Positions 23,850 to 32,604 of a stretch of 40,257 bases of DNA are shown here, piece after piece. The first letter of the stretch is position 1, and each line of letters opens with the position of its first letter. A program made the position numbers and the translations under genes. The DNA lies in the NCBI RefSeq assembly GCF_944387675.1, contig NZ_CALXFV010000005.1, positions 1 through 40,257 on the forward strand, read 5' to 3'. The notes under the pieces were generated by a model. The model saw only the letters and a program-made list of their open reading frames with translations, was not told where the DNA came from and searched no databases. The stretch is from an uncultured Flavonifractor sp. (GTDB lineage Bacteria > Bacillota > Clostridia > Oscillospirales > Oscillospiraceae).

Positions 23850-23871
23850 TCCTCAGAAGAAAAAATAGAAT
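23843..23871 (+). promoter_or_regulatory. promoter of gltX
   Basis: TTGACA, a 17-bp spacer and TAGAAT are present. The -35 is consensus and overlaps the trpS -35 on the other strand, so polymerase can occupy only one direction at a time. Confidence 0.75.
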
Positions 23872-23915
23872 AAGATGATACCTATGGCAAATACTGCGGA
23901 AAAGGAGTTTTTCCA

Positions 23916-25400
23916 ATGGAACTGAACTGGTTTGAGGAGATGGAGGCCCGCATCCCCAAGGGGGGCGTGCGCACCCGGTTTGCCCCCTCTCCCACAGGCT
24001 ATATGCACGTGGGCAACCTGCGCACCGCCCTGTACACCTGGCTCATCGCCCGGCACAGCGGCGGCGCCTTTATCCTGCGCATTGAGGATACCGACCAGGG
24101 CCGTCTGGTGGAGGGGGCCACAGAGGTCATCTACGCCACCCTGCGCAAGTGCGGCCTCACCTGGGACGAGGGTCCCGACCTGGGCGGCCCGGTGGGTCCC
24201 TACATCCAGACCCAGCGGCGGGACCTGTACGGCAAATACGCCCGGCTGCTGGTGGAGCGGGGCCACGCCTACTACTGCTTCTGCGAAAAGACGGAGTCGG
24301 AGGAGGACTCCGGGGACTTTGACCGGGGGGCCGATCCCTGCCGCGCCCTGACTCCGGAGGAGGCCGAGGCCCGGGTGGCCGCCGGCGAACCCTATGTCAT
24401 CCGGCAGAAGATTCCCAGCGAAGGGACCACTACCTTTTCCGACGCCGTGTTCGGGGAGATCACCGTGGAGAACTCCACTCTGGACGACCAGGTGCTCCTC
24501 AAGCGGGACAGCCTGCCCACCTACAACTTCGCCAACGTCATTGACGACCATCTGATGGGCATCACCCACGTGGTCCGGGGCAGCGAATACCTCTCCTCCG
24601 CCCCCAAGTACAACCTGCTCTACCAGGGCTTCGGCTGGAAAGTTCCCACCTATATTCACTGCTCCCCCGTTATGCGGGACCAGCACAACAAAATGAGCAA
24701 GCGCAAGGGAGACCCCTCCTACGAGGACCTGATCGCCATGGGCTACCTGTCCGAGGCGGTGGTGAATTATGTCACCCTGCTGGGCTGGTCTCCCCGGGGG
24801 GCGTACGCCGAGCGGGAGTTCTTCACCCTGGCCGAGCTGGCGGAGATCTTCGACATCGGCGGCATTTCCAAGTCCCCCGCCATTTTCGACCTTGAAAAGC
24901 TGAAGTACTTTAATGCCAGCTACCTCCGCGCCCTCTCCCCCGCAGACTTCTACGCGGGAGCCGAGCCCTATCTGAAGCAGGCAATCAAAACCCCCGGCAT
25001 TGATTTGAAGCTCATCGCCCCCCTGGTGCAGCCCCGGTGCGACACCTGGCTGGACATCGCCCCCCAGGTGGATTTCTTCGACGCCCTGCCGGAGTACTCC
25101 AATGAGCTCTACTGTCACAAGAAGATGAAGACCAACGAGGAGAACTCCCTGGAGGCCCTGGAGCAGGTGCTGCCGGTGCTGGAGGGGCTGACCGAGTGGA
25201 GCTACGGCGCCATTCACGACGCGCTCATCGGTCTGGCCCAGCGGCTGGAGCTGAAAAACGGCCGGATCATGTGGCCGGTGCGCACCGCCCTGTCCGGCAA
25301 GGCGGTCACCCCCGGCGGCGCGGTGGAGCTGGCCCACATTCTGGGCAAGGAGGAAGCCCTCCGCCGCATCCGCCTGGGCATGGCCCAGCTGGCAAAATAA
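23916..25400 (+). CDS. gltX: glutamyl-tRNA synthetase
   Basis: Class I synthetase that charges tRNA(Glu), and possibly tRNA(Gln) for amidation. The signature FAPSPTGYMHVGNLRTALY near residue 22-40 holds the HIGH-equivalent; HNKMSKRKGD near 258 is the KMSKS loop. The C-terminal anticodon-binding part runs to residue 494. The N-terminus is unusually long ahead of the first motif (MELNWFEEMEARIPKGGVR), and an AAGGAG supports this ATG. Whether it is discriminating cannot be judged; no gatCAB or glnS is in the window. Confidence 0.94.
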   Translation: MELNWFEEMEARIPKGGVRTRFAPSPTGYMHVGNLRTALYTWLIARHSGGAFILRIEDTDQGRLVEGATEVIYATLRKCGLTWDEGPDLGGPVGPYIQTQRRDLYGKYARLLVERGHAYYCFCEKTESEEDSGDFDRGADPCRALTPEEAEARVAAGEPYVIRQKIPSEGTTTFSDAVFGEITVENSTLDDQVLLKRDSLPTYNFANVIDDHLMGITHVVRGSEYLSSAPKYNLLYQGFGWKVPTYIHCSPVMRDQHNKMSKRKGDPSYEDLIAMGYLSEAVVNYVTLLGWSPRGAYAEREFFTLAELAEIFDIGGISKSPAIFDLEKLKYFNASYLRALSPADFYAGAEPYLKQAIKTPGIDLKLIAPLVQPRCDTWLDIAPQVDFFDALPEYSNELYCHKKMKTNEENSLEALEQVLPVLEGLTEWSYGAIHDALIGLAQRLELKNGRIMWPVRTALSGKAVTPGGAVELAHILGKEEALRRIRLGMAQLAK

Positions 25401-25411
25401 GTGTGGCATAC

Positions 25412-25455
25412 AACGCCCCCTTTTACGCAACCTAGCGGTAAAAGGGGGCGTTTTT
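25412..25455 (+). terminator. gltX terminator abutting the ypeB start
   Basis: A perfect 15-bp stem (25412-25426 with 25438-25452) is followed by T residues that run straight into the ATG of ypeB. The GGGGG of the 3' arm is the only Shine-Dalgarno-like sequence for ypeB. Confidence 0.85.
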
Positions 25456-26817
25456 ATGGACAAAAGACGGTTGAAAGCCCTGGGCATCATCTTTGTGACG
25501 GCGGCCTTCGCCGTGGCCGTGGGCTTTGGCATCCAGGGGCGGCTCCAGGCGGCCCGATACCGGCGGCTGCTGGACAACGGCTACCGCCATGCCTTTACCG
25601 AGCTGGCCACGGCGGCGGGAGAGCTGGACGTATCCCTTCAGAAGGCGGCCTACGCCACCTCCCCCGCCCTGTTCTCCGTGCTGTGCGCCCAGACCTACGC
25701 CAAGGCCACCGCCGCCCAGGCCGCCCTGGGGGAGCTGCCCTACGGCAATGTGGAGCTGGAGCAGACCGCCGCCTTTCTGGCTAAGGCCGGGGATTACGCC
25801 CTGGCCCTGGCCGGCGGCGCGGAGAGCGGGCAGGTGTGTACCCGGGAGCAGCGGAACACCCTCCAGGCCCTCTCCCAGTCGGCGGCGGAGCTGGCCGGGA
25901 TTTTGCAGGACCTGGAGGCCGGATTCAGCGCCGGCGACCTGGCCCCGGAGAGCCTGGAGGAGGTGCGGCAGCGGCTGGCGGCCGCGGGTCAGGAGGGGCA
26001 GCAGGTGGAAAGTGGTTCCGCTTTCCAGACCGTGGAGGCGGATTTTCCCGAGGTACCCGCCCTGATTTACGACGGGCCTTTCTCCGAGCACCTGTCCAGC
26101 CGCTCTCCCCGAATGCTGGAGGGGCTGCCCCAGGTGGAGGAGTCCGCCGCCAGGGCGGCCGCCGCCGCTTTCCTGGGGCTGCGGGAGGAGCTTTTCACCC
26201 TCACCGCCACCGGAGAGGGGGTCCTCCCCACCTATGGCTTTACCGCCCTGGTGGACGGCGGGGAACTGTACGTGGAGGTGACCCGCCAGGGGGGGCAGGT
26301 GCTGCAGCTGTTCTCCTCCCGGCCAGTGGGGGAGCAGGTCCTCACCCGGGCGGAGGGCTGCCAGGCGGCAGAGGCCTTTCTGGGCAGCCACGGCTTTCAG
26401 GACATGCAGCCCAGCTATTTTCTGGAGCAGAACGGCCTGCTCACCGTCCACTTCGCCTCCCGGCAGGGGGAGGTGTACTGCTATCCCGATCTGGTCAAGG
26501 TACAGGTGGCTCTGGATACCGGGGACGTGGTGGGCTTTGAGGCCCACGGCTACCTGATGAACCACGGAGACCGGGAGCTGTCCGCCCCGGCCGTCTCCGC
26601 CGCCCAGGCGGCGGAGACGGTGCCGGACAGCCTTACCGTGCTGAGCAGCCAGCTGGCCCTCATCCCCACCGGCGGGGAGTACGAGGTGCTCTGCCATGAG
26701 TTCAAGTGCCAAAGCGCCGGGGGCAGCCACGTGCTTCTCTACGTCAACGCCGCCACCGGCGAGCAGACTCGCATCCTGCTGCTGTTGGAGGATGAGTCCG
26801 GCACCCTGGTACTGTAA
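25456..26817 (+). CDS. ypeB: germination protein YpeB
   Basis: Spore protein needed for the cortex-lytic enzyme SleB to accumulate and stay controlled. One N-terminal membrane span (about 10-27, IIFVTAAFAVAVGFGIQG) is followed by the YpeB helical region, recognisable from DNGYRHAFTELATAAGELDVSL, LPYGNVELEQTAAFLAKAGDYALAL and ALSQSAAELAGILQDLEA. The C-terminal half has PepSY-like repeats (FLGLREELFTLTATGEG; HGFQDMQPSYFLEQNG; LVKVQVALDTGDVVGFEAHGY). It is 453 aa, as expected. sleB, usually beside it, is not here. The ATG directly follows a terminator, so regulation looks unusual. I would expect forespore expression; no clear sigma-G promoter was found. Confidence 0.88.
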   Translation: MDKRRLKALGIIFVTAAFAVAVGFGIQGRLQAARYRRLLDNGYRHAFTELATAAGELDVSLQKAAYATSPALFSVLCAQTYAKATAAQAALGELPYGNVELEQTAAFLAKAGDYALALAGGAESGQVCTREQRNTLQALSQSAAELAGILQDLEAGFSAGDLAPESLEEVRQRLAAAGQEGQQVESGSAFQTVEADFPEVPALIYDGPFSEHLSSRSPRMLEGLPQVEESAARAAAAAFLGLREELFTLTATGEGVLPTYGFTALVDGGELYVEVTRQGGQVLQLFSSRPVGEQVLTRAEGCQAAEAFLGSHGFQDMQPSYFLEQNGLLTVHFASRQGEVYCYPDLVKVQVALDTGDVVGFEAHGYLMNHGDRELSAPAVSAAQAAETVPDSLTVLSSQLALIPTGGEYEVLCHEFKCQSAGGSHVLLYVNAATGEQTRILLLLEDESGTLVL

Positions 26818-26821
26818 AGGA

Positions 26822-26853
26822 AAATGGCCTGCCGCAAAAGCGGCAGGCCATTT
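26822..26853. terminator. bidirectional hairpin between ypeB and cls
   Basis: A perfect 14-bp stem (26822-26835 with 26840-26853) has an AAAA loop. The T-run is short in both directions (TTT plus, TTTT minus). It lies between the two convergent stop codons. Confidence 0.7.
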
Positions 26854-26859
26854 GCGCGC

Positions 26860-28404
26860 TCACAGCAGCGGACCCATCACCCGCAGGATGGAGCGAAACA
26901 GCCGCCTGGCCCAGGAGTGGGCCAGGCACTGCTCCAGGGTCACCGGCTGGCATTTGATCTGGGTGGAGAGAAAGTCCTCCTTTACATCCAGCACCGTGGG
27001 ATCGTGGCACAGCCACACCGCGTCCTCAAAGTGGAGGAACATGCTGCGGTAGTCCATATTGATGGAGCCCACCACCGCATAGATGTCGTCGGACACCAGG
27101 TTCTTGGCGTGGACAAAGCCGGGGGTATACTCAAAGATACGCACCCCCGCCTCCAGCAGCGGCTCATAGTGGGAGCGGGTCAGCTCGAACACCAGGGGCT
27201 TGTCCGGGATGTGGGGGGTCATGATGCGCACATCCACCCCCGACTTGGCGGCGTTGCACAGGGCGGTATTGAGGCAGTCGCTGATGATGAGATAGGGGGT
27301 CATGATATACACATAGCGCTTGGCCTTGCTGATCACATTCAGGTAGACAGTCTCCCCCACCGGCTCGTTGTCCAGGGGGTTGTCCGCGTAGGGCTGGACA
27401 AAATAGCCGCTCCCCTGCCCGGCCTCCGGCGGCAGAGCGGTGGGGCGCAGGGCGGGATAGTCCACCTTCACCTCCCGGACATACTCCCACATGGTGAGGA
27501 ACATCACCGTCATGCTCCAGGCGGCCTCCCCCTTCACCAGAATGGCGCTGTCCTTCCAGTGTCCGAAGCGGGAGGTGCGGTTGATATACTCGTCAGCCAG
27601 ATTGATTCCGCCGGTAAAGGCGGTGTGGCCGTCGATGATGCAGAACTTCCGGTGGTCCCGGTTGTTCATGCGGATGGAGATCACCGGCCGGAACCGGTTG
27701 AAGACGCAGCAGGGGATGCCGGTCTCCTCCTCAAACTTCCTGGCAAAGTTCATGGGCAGGGTGTTCAGCGAGCCCACGTCATCGTAGATCACCCGCACGT
27801 CCACCCCTGCGGCGTGCTTCGCCTTCAAAATCTCCACCACCGAGTCCCAGAACAGGCCGGGGCCGATGATGAAGTACTCCAGGAAAATATACCGCTGGGC
27901 CTTTTTCAGCTCCTCCAGCATCACGGGAAAAGCGTCGTCCCCCAGCGGGAAATAGCGGGTGCAGGTGTTGGAGTAGACCGGACAGCGGGCGTACTGCTCC
28001 ACATAGCGGGCCTGGTTCACGGCGTCCTCCCCAAACCGGGCCAGCCGCTCCGCCTGATAGTCCCCCTTCAGCTGCTCCAGCATGGTCCGGTCCAATCCCC
28101 GCATCTTCCGCCGCTGCCGGGCGGACATGCGGTTGCCGCCGCACAGCAGGTAGACCAGCCAGCCGAAGGCCGGGAAGAGCAGGATGGGGATGATCCAGGC
28201 GATTTTGTAGCCCGGATCGGTCTGGCGGCTCACAATCACTAGCACCGCCAGCACCGAGAGCAGCACATAGGCCCAGTACAAATAGAAGTAAGCCGAGGAA
28301 AACAGCAGGGTGATCGCCAGCAGGGCCAGGGACTGAAGGAGAATGATCAGCCCCACAATCACCCTGCGCTGAAGCAGAATGGATGCCAGTTTCTTGATAT
28401 TCAT
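26860..28404 (-). CDS. cls: cardiolipin synthase (phospholipase D family)
   Basis: Membrane enzyme that condenses phosphatidylglycerol into cardiolipin. Two N-terminal spans (about 15-60) and a further hydrophobic stretch near 65-85 (IAWIIPILLFPAFGWLVYLL, the PLDc_N segment) precede two PLD domains. Both HKD motifs are intact: HRKFCIIDGH near 250 and HAKNLVSDD near 430, each followed by a Gly-Ser/Gly-Ile-Asn. It is 514 aa. AGGAGG precedes the ATG. It starts 10 bp after dnaE, so the two are probably co-transcribed. Confidence 0.94.
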   Translation of the reverse strand: MNIKKLASILLQRRVIVGLIILLQSLALLAITLLFSSAYFYLYWAYVLLSVLAVLVIVSRQTDPGYKIAWIIPILLFPAFGWLVYLLCGGNRMSARQRRKMRGLDRTMLEQLKGDYQAERLARFGEDAVNQARYVEQYARCPVYSNTCTRYFPLGDDAFPVMLEELKKAQRYIFLEYFIIGPGLFWDSVVEILKAKHAAGVDVRVIYDDVGSLNTLPMNFARKFEEETGIPCCVFNRFRPVISIRMNNRDHRKFCIIDGHTAFTGGINLADEYINRTSRFGHWKDSAILVKGEAAWSMTVMFLTMWEYVREVKVDYPALRPTALPPEAGQGSGYFVQPYADNPLDNEPVGETVYLNVISKAKRYVYIMTPYLIISDCLNTALCNAAKSGVDVRIMTPHIPDKPLVFELTRSHYEPLLEAGVRIFEYTPGFVHAKNLVSDDIYAVVGSINMDYRSMFLHFEDAVWLCHDPTVLDVKEDFLSTQIKCQPVTLEQCLAHSWARRLFRSILRVMGPLL

Positions 28405-28414
28405 GCTCTGCCTC

Positions 28415-31400
28415 CTAGCGCACCGCCACGTTGTCCGTCCCCAGCAGCTCCTTCAGCTCCTGCACCAGGGCGTCATGGACCACGCAGGGCGTACCCAGCA
28501 GCTTACCGGTATCCGCGCAGCGGACTTTCAGCTGCTCCGTGCCGGGAAACATCGTCAGGATCAGCTTGATCTTCTCCCACCTGGGATCGTTCAGCCCCGG
28601 TATGCGGATATACAGGCACCTGGCCTGGGGCCGCTCCCCACCGGACGGCTCCGCCCCGCCCTTCACCTGCTCCAGCGGCGTGACCCGGTCGCACATGAGC
28701 TGGGGTGCCTTCTCGTCCCGGACGGAGATCCGTCCCTCCGCCAGAATGGGGGTGTTCTCCTTCAGATAGGAGCCGCACACCCCCAGCACCCGGGCAAACA
28801 CCAGCATTTCCATGGAGCCGGTGTCGTCCTCCACCGTCACGTAGGCCATCAGGGTGTTGCTGCGGGTGGTCTTGGTGCGGGCGGCGGTGACCACCCCGGC
28901 CAGCTTCACCCGCTGCTCATCCCGGAACCGGGTGGGTCCCCCCTCCTGATCAAAATCCGCCAGAATGGCCCCGATGGGGGCCGCCCCCCACTGCTTCACC
29001 TGCTCCCGGTACTCGTCCATGGGGTGGCCGGAGAGGTAGAGGCCGGTGGTCTCCTTCTCCATGGTCATCAGCTCCCGGCGGGAGAACTCCGGGATGGGTT
29101 TCAGCCGGAGCTCCGGCGCGCTCTGCCGCCCGCCGCCGCCCCCGCCGAACAGGTCGAACTGCCCCTCCAGGTTTTTGCGCCTGTTCTGGGCAATGGTGTC
29201 CACCAGAGACTCGCAGGCGTCCAGCAGCCGGGAACGGTACACCCCCATGCTGTCAAAGGCGCCGCACTTGATGAGACTCTCCAGCACCCGCTTGTTCAGG
29301 TCGGCGTCAAACATCCGCTGGCAGAAGTCCGCGAAATCTGTAAAGGCTCCGTCCTTTTCACGCTCTGCCAGCACGGCGTTGATAAAGCCCCGGCCCACGC
29401 CCTTCACCGCCACCAGGCCGAAGCGGATGTGGTCCCCCGACACGGTGAAGTCCGCTCCGGACTCATTGATGTCCGGGGGCAGCAGCTGGATGGCGCAGTC
29501 CCGGCACTCGGCGATATACTCCGCCACCTTCTCGCTGGAGTCCAGCACGGAGGTGAGGAGGGCGGCCATGTATTCCCTGGTGTAGTGGCATTTGAACCAG
29601 GCGGTGTGATAGGCCACGATGGCGTAGCTCACCGCGTGGGCCTTGTTGAAGGCGTACTGGGCGAAGGCCTCAATCTCGTCATAGATATCCTCGGCGATCT
29701 GCTGGGGAATGCCGTTGGCGGCGCAGCCGGCAATGCCCCGGTCCGGGTCGCCGTGGATGAAGGTGAAGCGCTCCTTCTCAATCTGGGCCTTCTTTTTCTT
29801 GGAGATGGCCCGGCGCACCATGTCGGCCTGGCCCATGGTGTACCCCGCCAGGCGGCGGAAAATCTCGATGACCTGCTCCTGGTAGACGATGCACCCGTAG
29901 GTCACCGACAGGATGGGTTCCAGGGCCGGGTGCTTGTACTTCACCTTGTCCGGATTGTGCTTGCAGGCGATGAACCGGGGAATGGACTCCATGGGGCCGG
30001 GCCGGTAGAGGGCGATGATGGCGGTGATGTCCTCAATGCTGTGGGGCTTCAAGCCCACGCACACCCCGGTCATGCCGGCGGACTCCATCTGAAACACCCC
30101 GGAGGTGCGCCCGTCGGAGAGCATCTGGAACACCTCCGGGTCGTTGTCCGGGATATCCGCCAGGGAAAAGCCGGGCCGGCCCTGCCGGACCAGCTTCACC
30201 GTGTCGTCCAGAATGGTCAGGTTGCGCAGGCCCAGAAAGTCCATTTTCAGCAGGCCCAGCTCTTCCAGAGTGGTCATCACGTACTGGGTGACCACCGACT
30301 CGTCGTTCTTGGCCAGGGGGACATAGTCCACCACCGGCCGGCGGGTGATCACCACCCCGGCGGCGTGGGTGGAGGCGTGGCGGGGCATGCCCTCGATGGC
30401 CTTGGCGGTGTCGATCAGGGTTTTCACCTGCGTCTCCCTCTCGTAGAGGTCCCGCAGGGGCTTGGACAGCTTGAGCGCTTCGTCCAGGGTGATGTGGAGG
30501 GCGCCGGGACCGCTGGGTACCTGCTTGGCCACCGCGTCCACCTCGGCGTAGGGAATGTTCAGCGCCCGACCCACGTCCCGAATGGCGCCCCGGGCGGCCA
30601 TGGTGCCGAAGGTGACAATCTGGGCCACATGGTCCTCCCCGTACTTCCGCTGGACGTACTCGATCACCTCCTGCCGGCGGCGGATGCAGAAGTCGATGTC
30701 GATGTCCGGCATGGTGACCCGCTCCGGATTGAGGAAGCGCTCGAAATAGAGGGAGTATTTCATGGGGTCCACGTCGGTGATGTTCAGGCAGTAGGCCACC
30801 ATGGACCCCGCCGCAGAGCCCCGGCCCGGACCCACCGGGATGCCCCGGCTTTTAGCATACCCGATAAAATCGGAGACAATCAGGAAATAGTCCACAAACC
30901 CCATCTGCCGGATGACCCCCATCTCGTAGGCCAGCCGGTCCCGGTAGCCCGCCGGGTCGCCGGGGTAGCGGCGCCCATAGCCCTCCCGGCACAGCTTTTG
31001 AAAGTAGGCGTCCCCGTCGGCATACCCCTCCGGCAGCTTGAATTCCGGCAGGTGGTAGGTGCCGAACTGGAAGTCCATATTGCACAAATCCGCGATTTTC
31101 AGGGTGTTTTCCACCGCCTCCGGGTAGTCCGGGAAGAGGGCGGCCATCTCCTGGGTGGACTTGACATAGAGCTCGCTGGTCTCCATTTTCAGGCGGTTGG
31201 GGTCGTCCACCGTCTTGCCCATCTGGATGCACATCAGGGTATCCTGCATCTGGGCGTCCTCCCGGCGGAGATAGTGGGCGTCATTGGTCACCACCAGGGG
31301 GATGCCGGTCTCCTGGTGGATGCGGATCAGGCCCTGGTTGACGGCGGGGTCGTTGGGCAGGTTGTGGTCCTGAAGCTCCAGGTAGTAGCCGTCCTCTCCG

Positions 31401-31894
31401 AACAGCGCCCGCATCTCCAGGGCAGCGGCCTTGGCCCCCTCGTAGTCCCCCGCCAGGATGCGCCGGGGTACCTCCCCCGACTGGCAGGCGGACAGGGCGA
31501 TGAGACCCCCGGCGTGCTGCCGCAGCAGCTGCTTGTCAATGCGGGGCTTGATATAAAAGCCCTCGGTAAAGGCGCAGGAATCCAGATAGCACAGGTTCCG
31601 GTAGCCCTCCTCGTTGCGGCAGAGGAGGATGAGGTGGTACATGGCCGCGTCCAGCTCGTGGACCCGGTCGGCCCGGCCCCGGGGGGCTACATAGACCTCA
31701 CAGCCGATGATGGGCTTGATCCCCTCCGCCTTGCAGGCCTTGTAAAAGTCCACCACGCCGTACATCACCCCGTGGTCGGTGACGGCCACGGCGCTCTGCC
31801 CCAGCTCCTTCACCCGCTTGACCAGCAGGGGGATGCGGCAGGCCCCGTCCAGCAGGGAAAACTCGGTATGGACATGCAGGTGGACAAAGGACAT
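28415..31894 (-). CDS. dnaE: DNA polymerase III, alpha subunit (DnaE)
   Basis: Replicative polymerase of the C family; in Firmicutes with PolC, DnaE extends primers on the lagging strand. The N-terminal PHP domain shows FVHLHVHTEFSLLDGACRIP and AVTDHGVMYGVVDFY. The catalytic Asp residues are in PDIDIDFC (about 395) and LLKMDFLGLRNLT (about 551). A helix-hairpin-helix and a C-terminal OB fold (KLAGVVTAARTKTTRSNTL) follow. There is no embedded 3'-5' exonuclease, so it is not PolC. It is 1159 aa. The start is the ATG with AAGGAGG; the longer upstream frame crosses another gene. Confidence 0.96.
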   Translation of the reverse strand: MSFVHLHVHTEFSLLDGACRIPLLVKRVKELGQSAVAVTDHGVMYGVVDFYKACKAEGIKPIIGCEVYVAPRGRADRVHELDAAMYHLILLCRNEEGYRNLCYLDSCAFTEGFYIKPRIDKQLLRQHAGGLIALSACQSGEVPRRILAGDYEGAKAAALEMRALFGEDGYYLELQDHNLPNDPAVNQGLIRIHQETGIPLVVTNDAHYLRREDAQMQDTLMCIQMGKTVDDPNRLKMETSELYVKSTQEMAALFPDYPEAVENTLKIADLCNMDFQFGTYHLPEFKLPEGYADGDAYFQKLCREGYGRRYPGDPAGYRDRLAYEMGVIRQMGFVDYFLIVSDFIGYAKSRGIPVGPGRGSAAGSMVAYCLNITDVDPMKYSLYFERFLNPERVTMPDIDIDFCIRRRQEVIEYVQRKYGEDHVAQIVTFGTMAARGAIRDVGRALNIPYAEVDAVAKQVPSGPGALHITLDEALKLSKPLRDLYERETQVKTLIDTAKAIEGMPRHASTHAAGVVITRRPVVDYVPLAKNDESVVTQYVMTTLEELGLLKMDFLGLRNLTILDDTVKLVRQGRPGFSLADIPDNDPEVFQMLSDGRTSGVFQMESAGMTGVCVGLKPHSIEDITAIIALYRPGPMESIPRFIACKHNPDKVKYKHPALEPILSVTYGCIVYQEQVIEIFRRLAGYTMGQADMVRRAISKKKKAQIEKERFTFIHGDPDRGIAGCAANGIPQQIAEDIYDEIEAFAQYAFNKAHAVSYAIVAYHTAWFKCHYTREYMAALLTSVLDSSEKVAEYIAECRDCAIQLLPPDINESGADFTVSGDHIRFGLVAVKGVGRGFINAVLAEREKDGAFTDFADFCQRMFDADLNKRVLESLIKCGAFDSMGVYRSRLLDACESLVDTIAQNRRKNLEGQFDLFGGGGGGRQSAPELRLKPIPEFSRRELMTMEKETTGLYLSGHPMDEYREQVKQWGAAPIGAILADFDQEGGPTRFRDEQRVKLAGVVTAARTKTTRSNTLMAYVTVEDDTGSMEMLVFARVLGVCGSYLKENTPILAEGRISVRDEKAPQLMCDRVTPLEQVKGGAEPSGGERPQARCLYIRIPGLNDPRWEKIKLILTMFPGTEQLKVRCADTGKLLGTPCVVHDALVQELKELLGTDNVAVR

Positions 31895-31920
31895 GGGGAT
31901 ACCTCCTTGGGATTCTATCT

Positions 31921-32379
31921 CTACAAATAGCGTTTGGAAATGGGCAGACGCTCCAGAAACCGCACCGCGCGGCGCAGCTCCTCCGGAGGACGCCAGCCCA
32001 CCGGAACGGTCAGCAGAACCTTCCCCTTTCTCCGGAGGGAGATGGCGGTCCGGCTCAGGCCGCCGGGGCGAATTCCCACAGTGGTGGTCCATCTGCGGCG
32101 GAGCAGCACCTCCGCTCCCTCGTAGGAATAGCAATAGGCTGTAAAGGCAGTTTGCTCCACAGCCTGCTCCGCTTCAAAGCGAATGGAATGTTTCCCGCTC
32201 AGCAGGAAGTTCAGCCCCAGCCCCGCCAGCAGCAGGCCCATCAGCACGCACAGCGGTACACAAGACAACAGCGCGGAGAGGAGAAATATCACCACCGCGC
32301 CGAAGCCCGGCAGCAGCAGCGCCAACACCCGCCCCTCAACGGAAGGCCGGAGCACGATAGGCGGCACAGGTTCCTTCAC
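31921..32379 (-). CDS. two-span membrane protein, function unknown
   Basis: Not recognised. Two close hydrophobic spans (about residues 18-58, VLALLLPGFGAVVIFLLSALL then CVPLCVLMGLLLAGLGLNFLL) are followed by a ~90-residue basic soluble part ending in RFLERLPISKRYL. The soluble part has strand-like segments (TAISLRRKGKVLLTVPVGW) and could be a PH-like fold; that is only an impression. I place the start at a GTG preceded by GAGGGGGAAAG, giving 152 aa; a GTG nine codons earlier is possible. It lies 26 bp before dnaE on the same strand. Confidence 0.65.
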   Translation of the reverse strand: MKEPVPPIVLRPSVEGRVLALLLPGFGAVVIFLLSALLSCVPLCVLMGLLLAGLGLNFLLSGKHSIRFEAEQAVEQTAFTAYCYSYEGAEVLLRRRWTTTVGIRPGGLSRTAISLRRKGKVLLTVPVGWRPPEELRRAVRFLERLPISKRYL

Positions 32380-32436
32380 CGCACTTTCCCCCTCCCCCAA
32401 ACGCACGCGCTTTCCCGGAAAACACGCTCCGGGTCT

Positions 32437-32569
32437 TTACTTGACAATCTCAATGCGCTGGCCGCAGCCGGAACAGTAAATCTCCCGCTCCCGCCGAAAC
32501 AGATAGCGCTCCCAAATCCCGTAGAGCGGTTCCCCGCAGGCCGGGCAGCGGAGCTTGCTGCTTTTCCAT
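32437..32569 (-). pseudogene. frameshifted 43-aa zinc-ribbon miniprotein
   Basis: On the minus strand an ATG with AGAGGGA upstream is followed by GAAAAGC. If one A of that run is ignored, the frame reads M-E-S-S-K-L-R, then CPACGEPLYGIWERYLFRRE and IYCSGCGQRIEIVK to a TAA, which is a clean zinc ribbon C-x2-C-x20-C-x2-C. As written, the ATG frame runs out of phase and the zinc-ribbon frame has a stop just upstream and no ATG, GTG or TTG. Either a one-base insertion has broken the gene, the sequence has an error, or ribosomes slip on AAAA. It lies between two small membrane-protein genes of the same operon. Confidence 0.6.
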
Positions 32570-32604
32570 GTTCAAATCCCTCTTTCTGAAGCGTAGTCCG
32601 TTTT

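Noticed and set aside
23853..25577. A 574-codon minus-strand open frame opposite gltX
   Set aside because: Mirror of the glutamyl-tRNA synthetase gene, which has clear motifs, a promoter and a terminator.
28379..31930. A 1183-codon open frame on the plus strand across dnaE
   Set aside because: It is the exact antisense of a full-length DnaE with all catalytic motifs. High G+C third positions keep the opposite strand open. The predicted protein is His/Gly/Val-rich with no domain.
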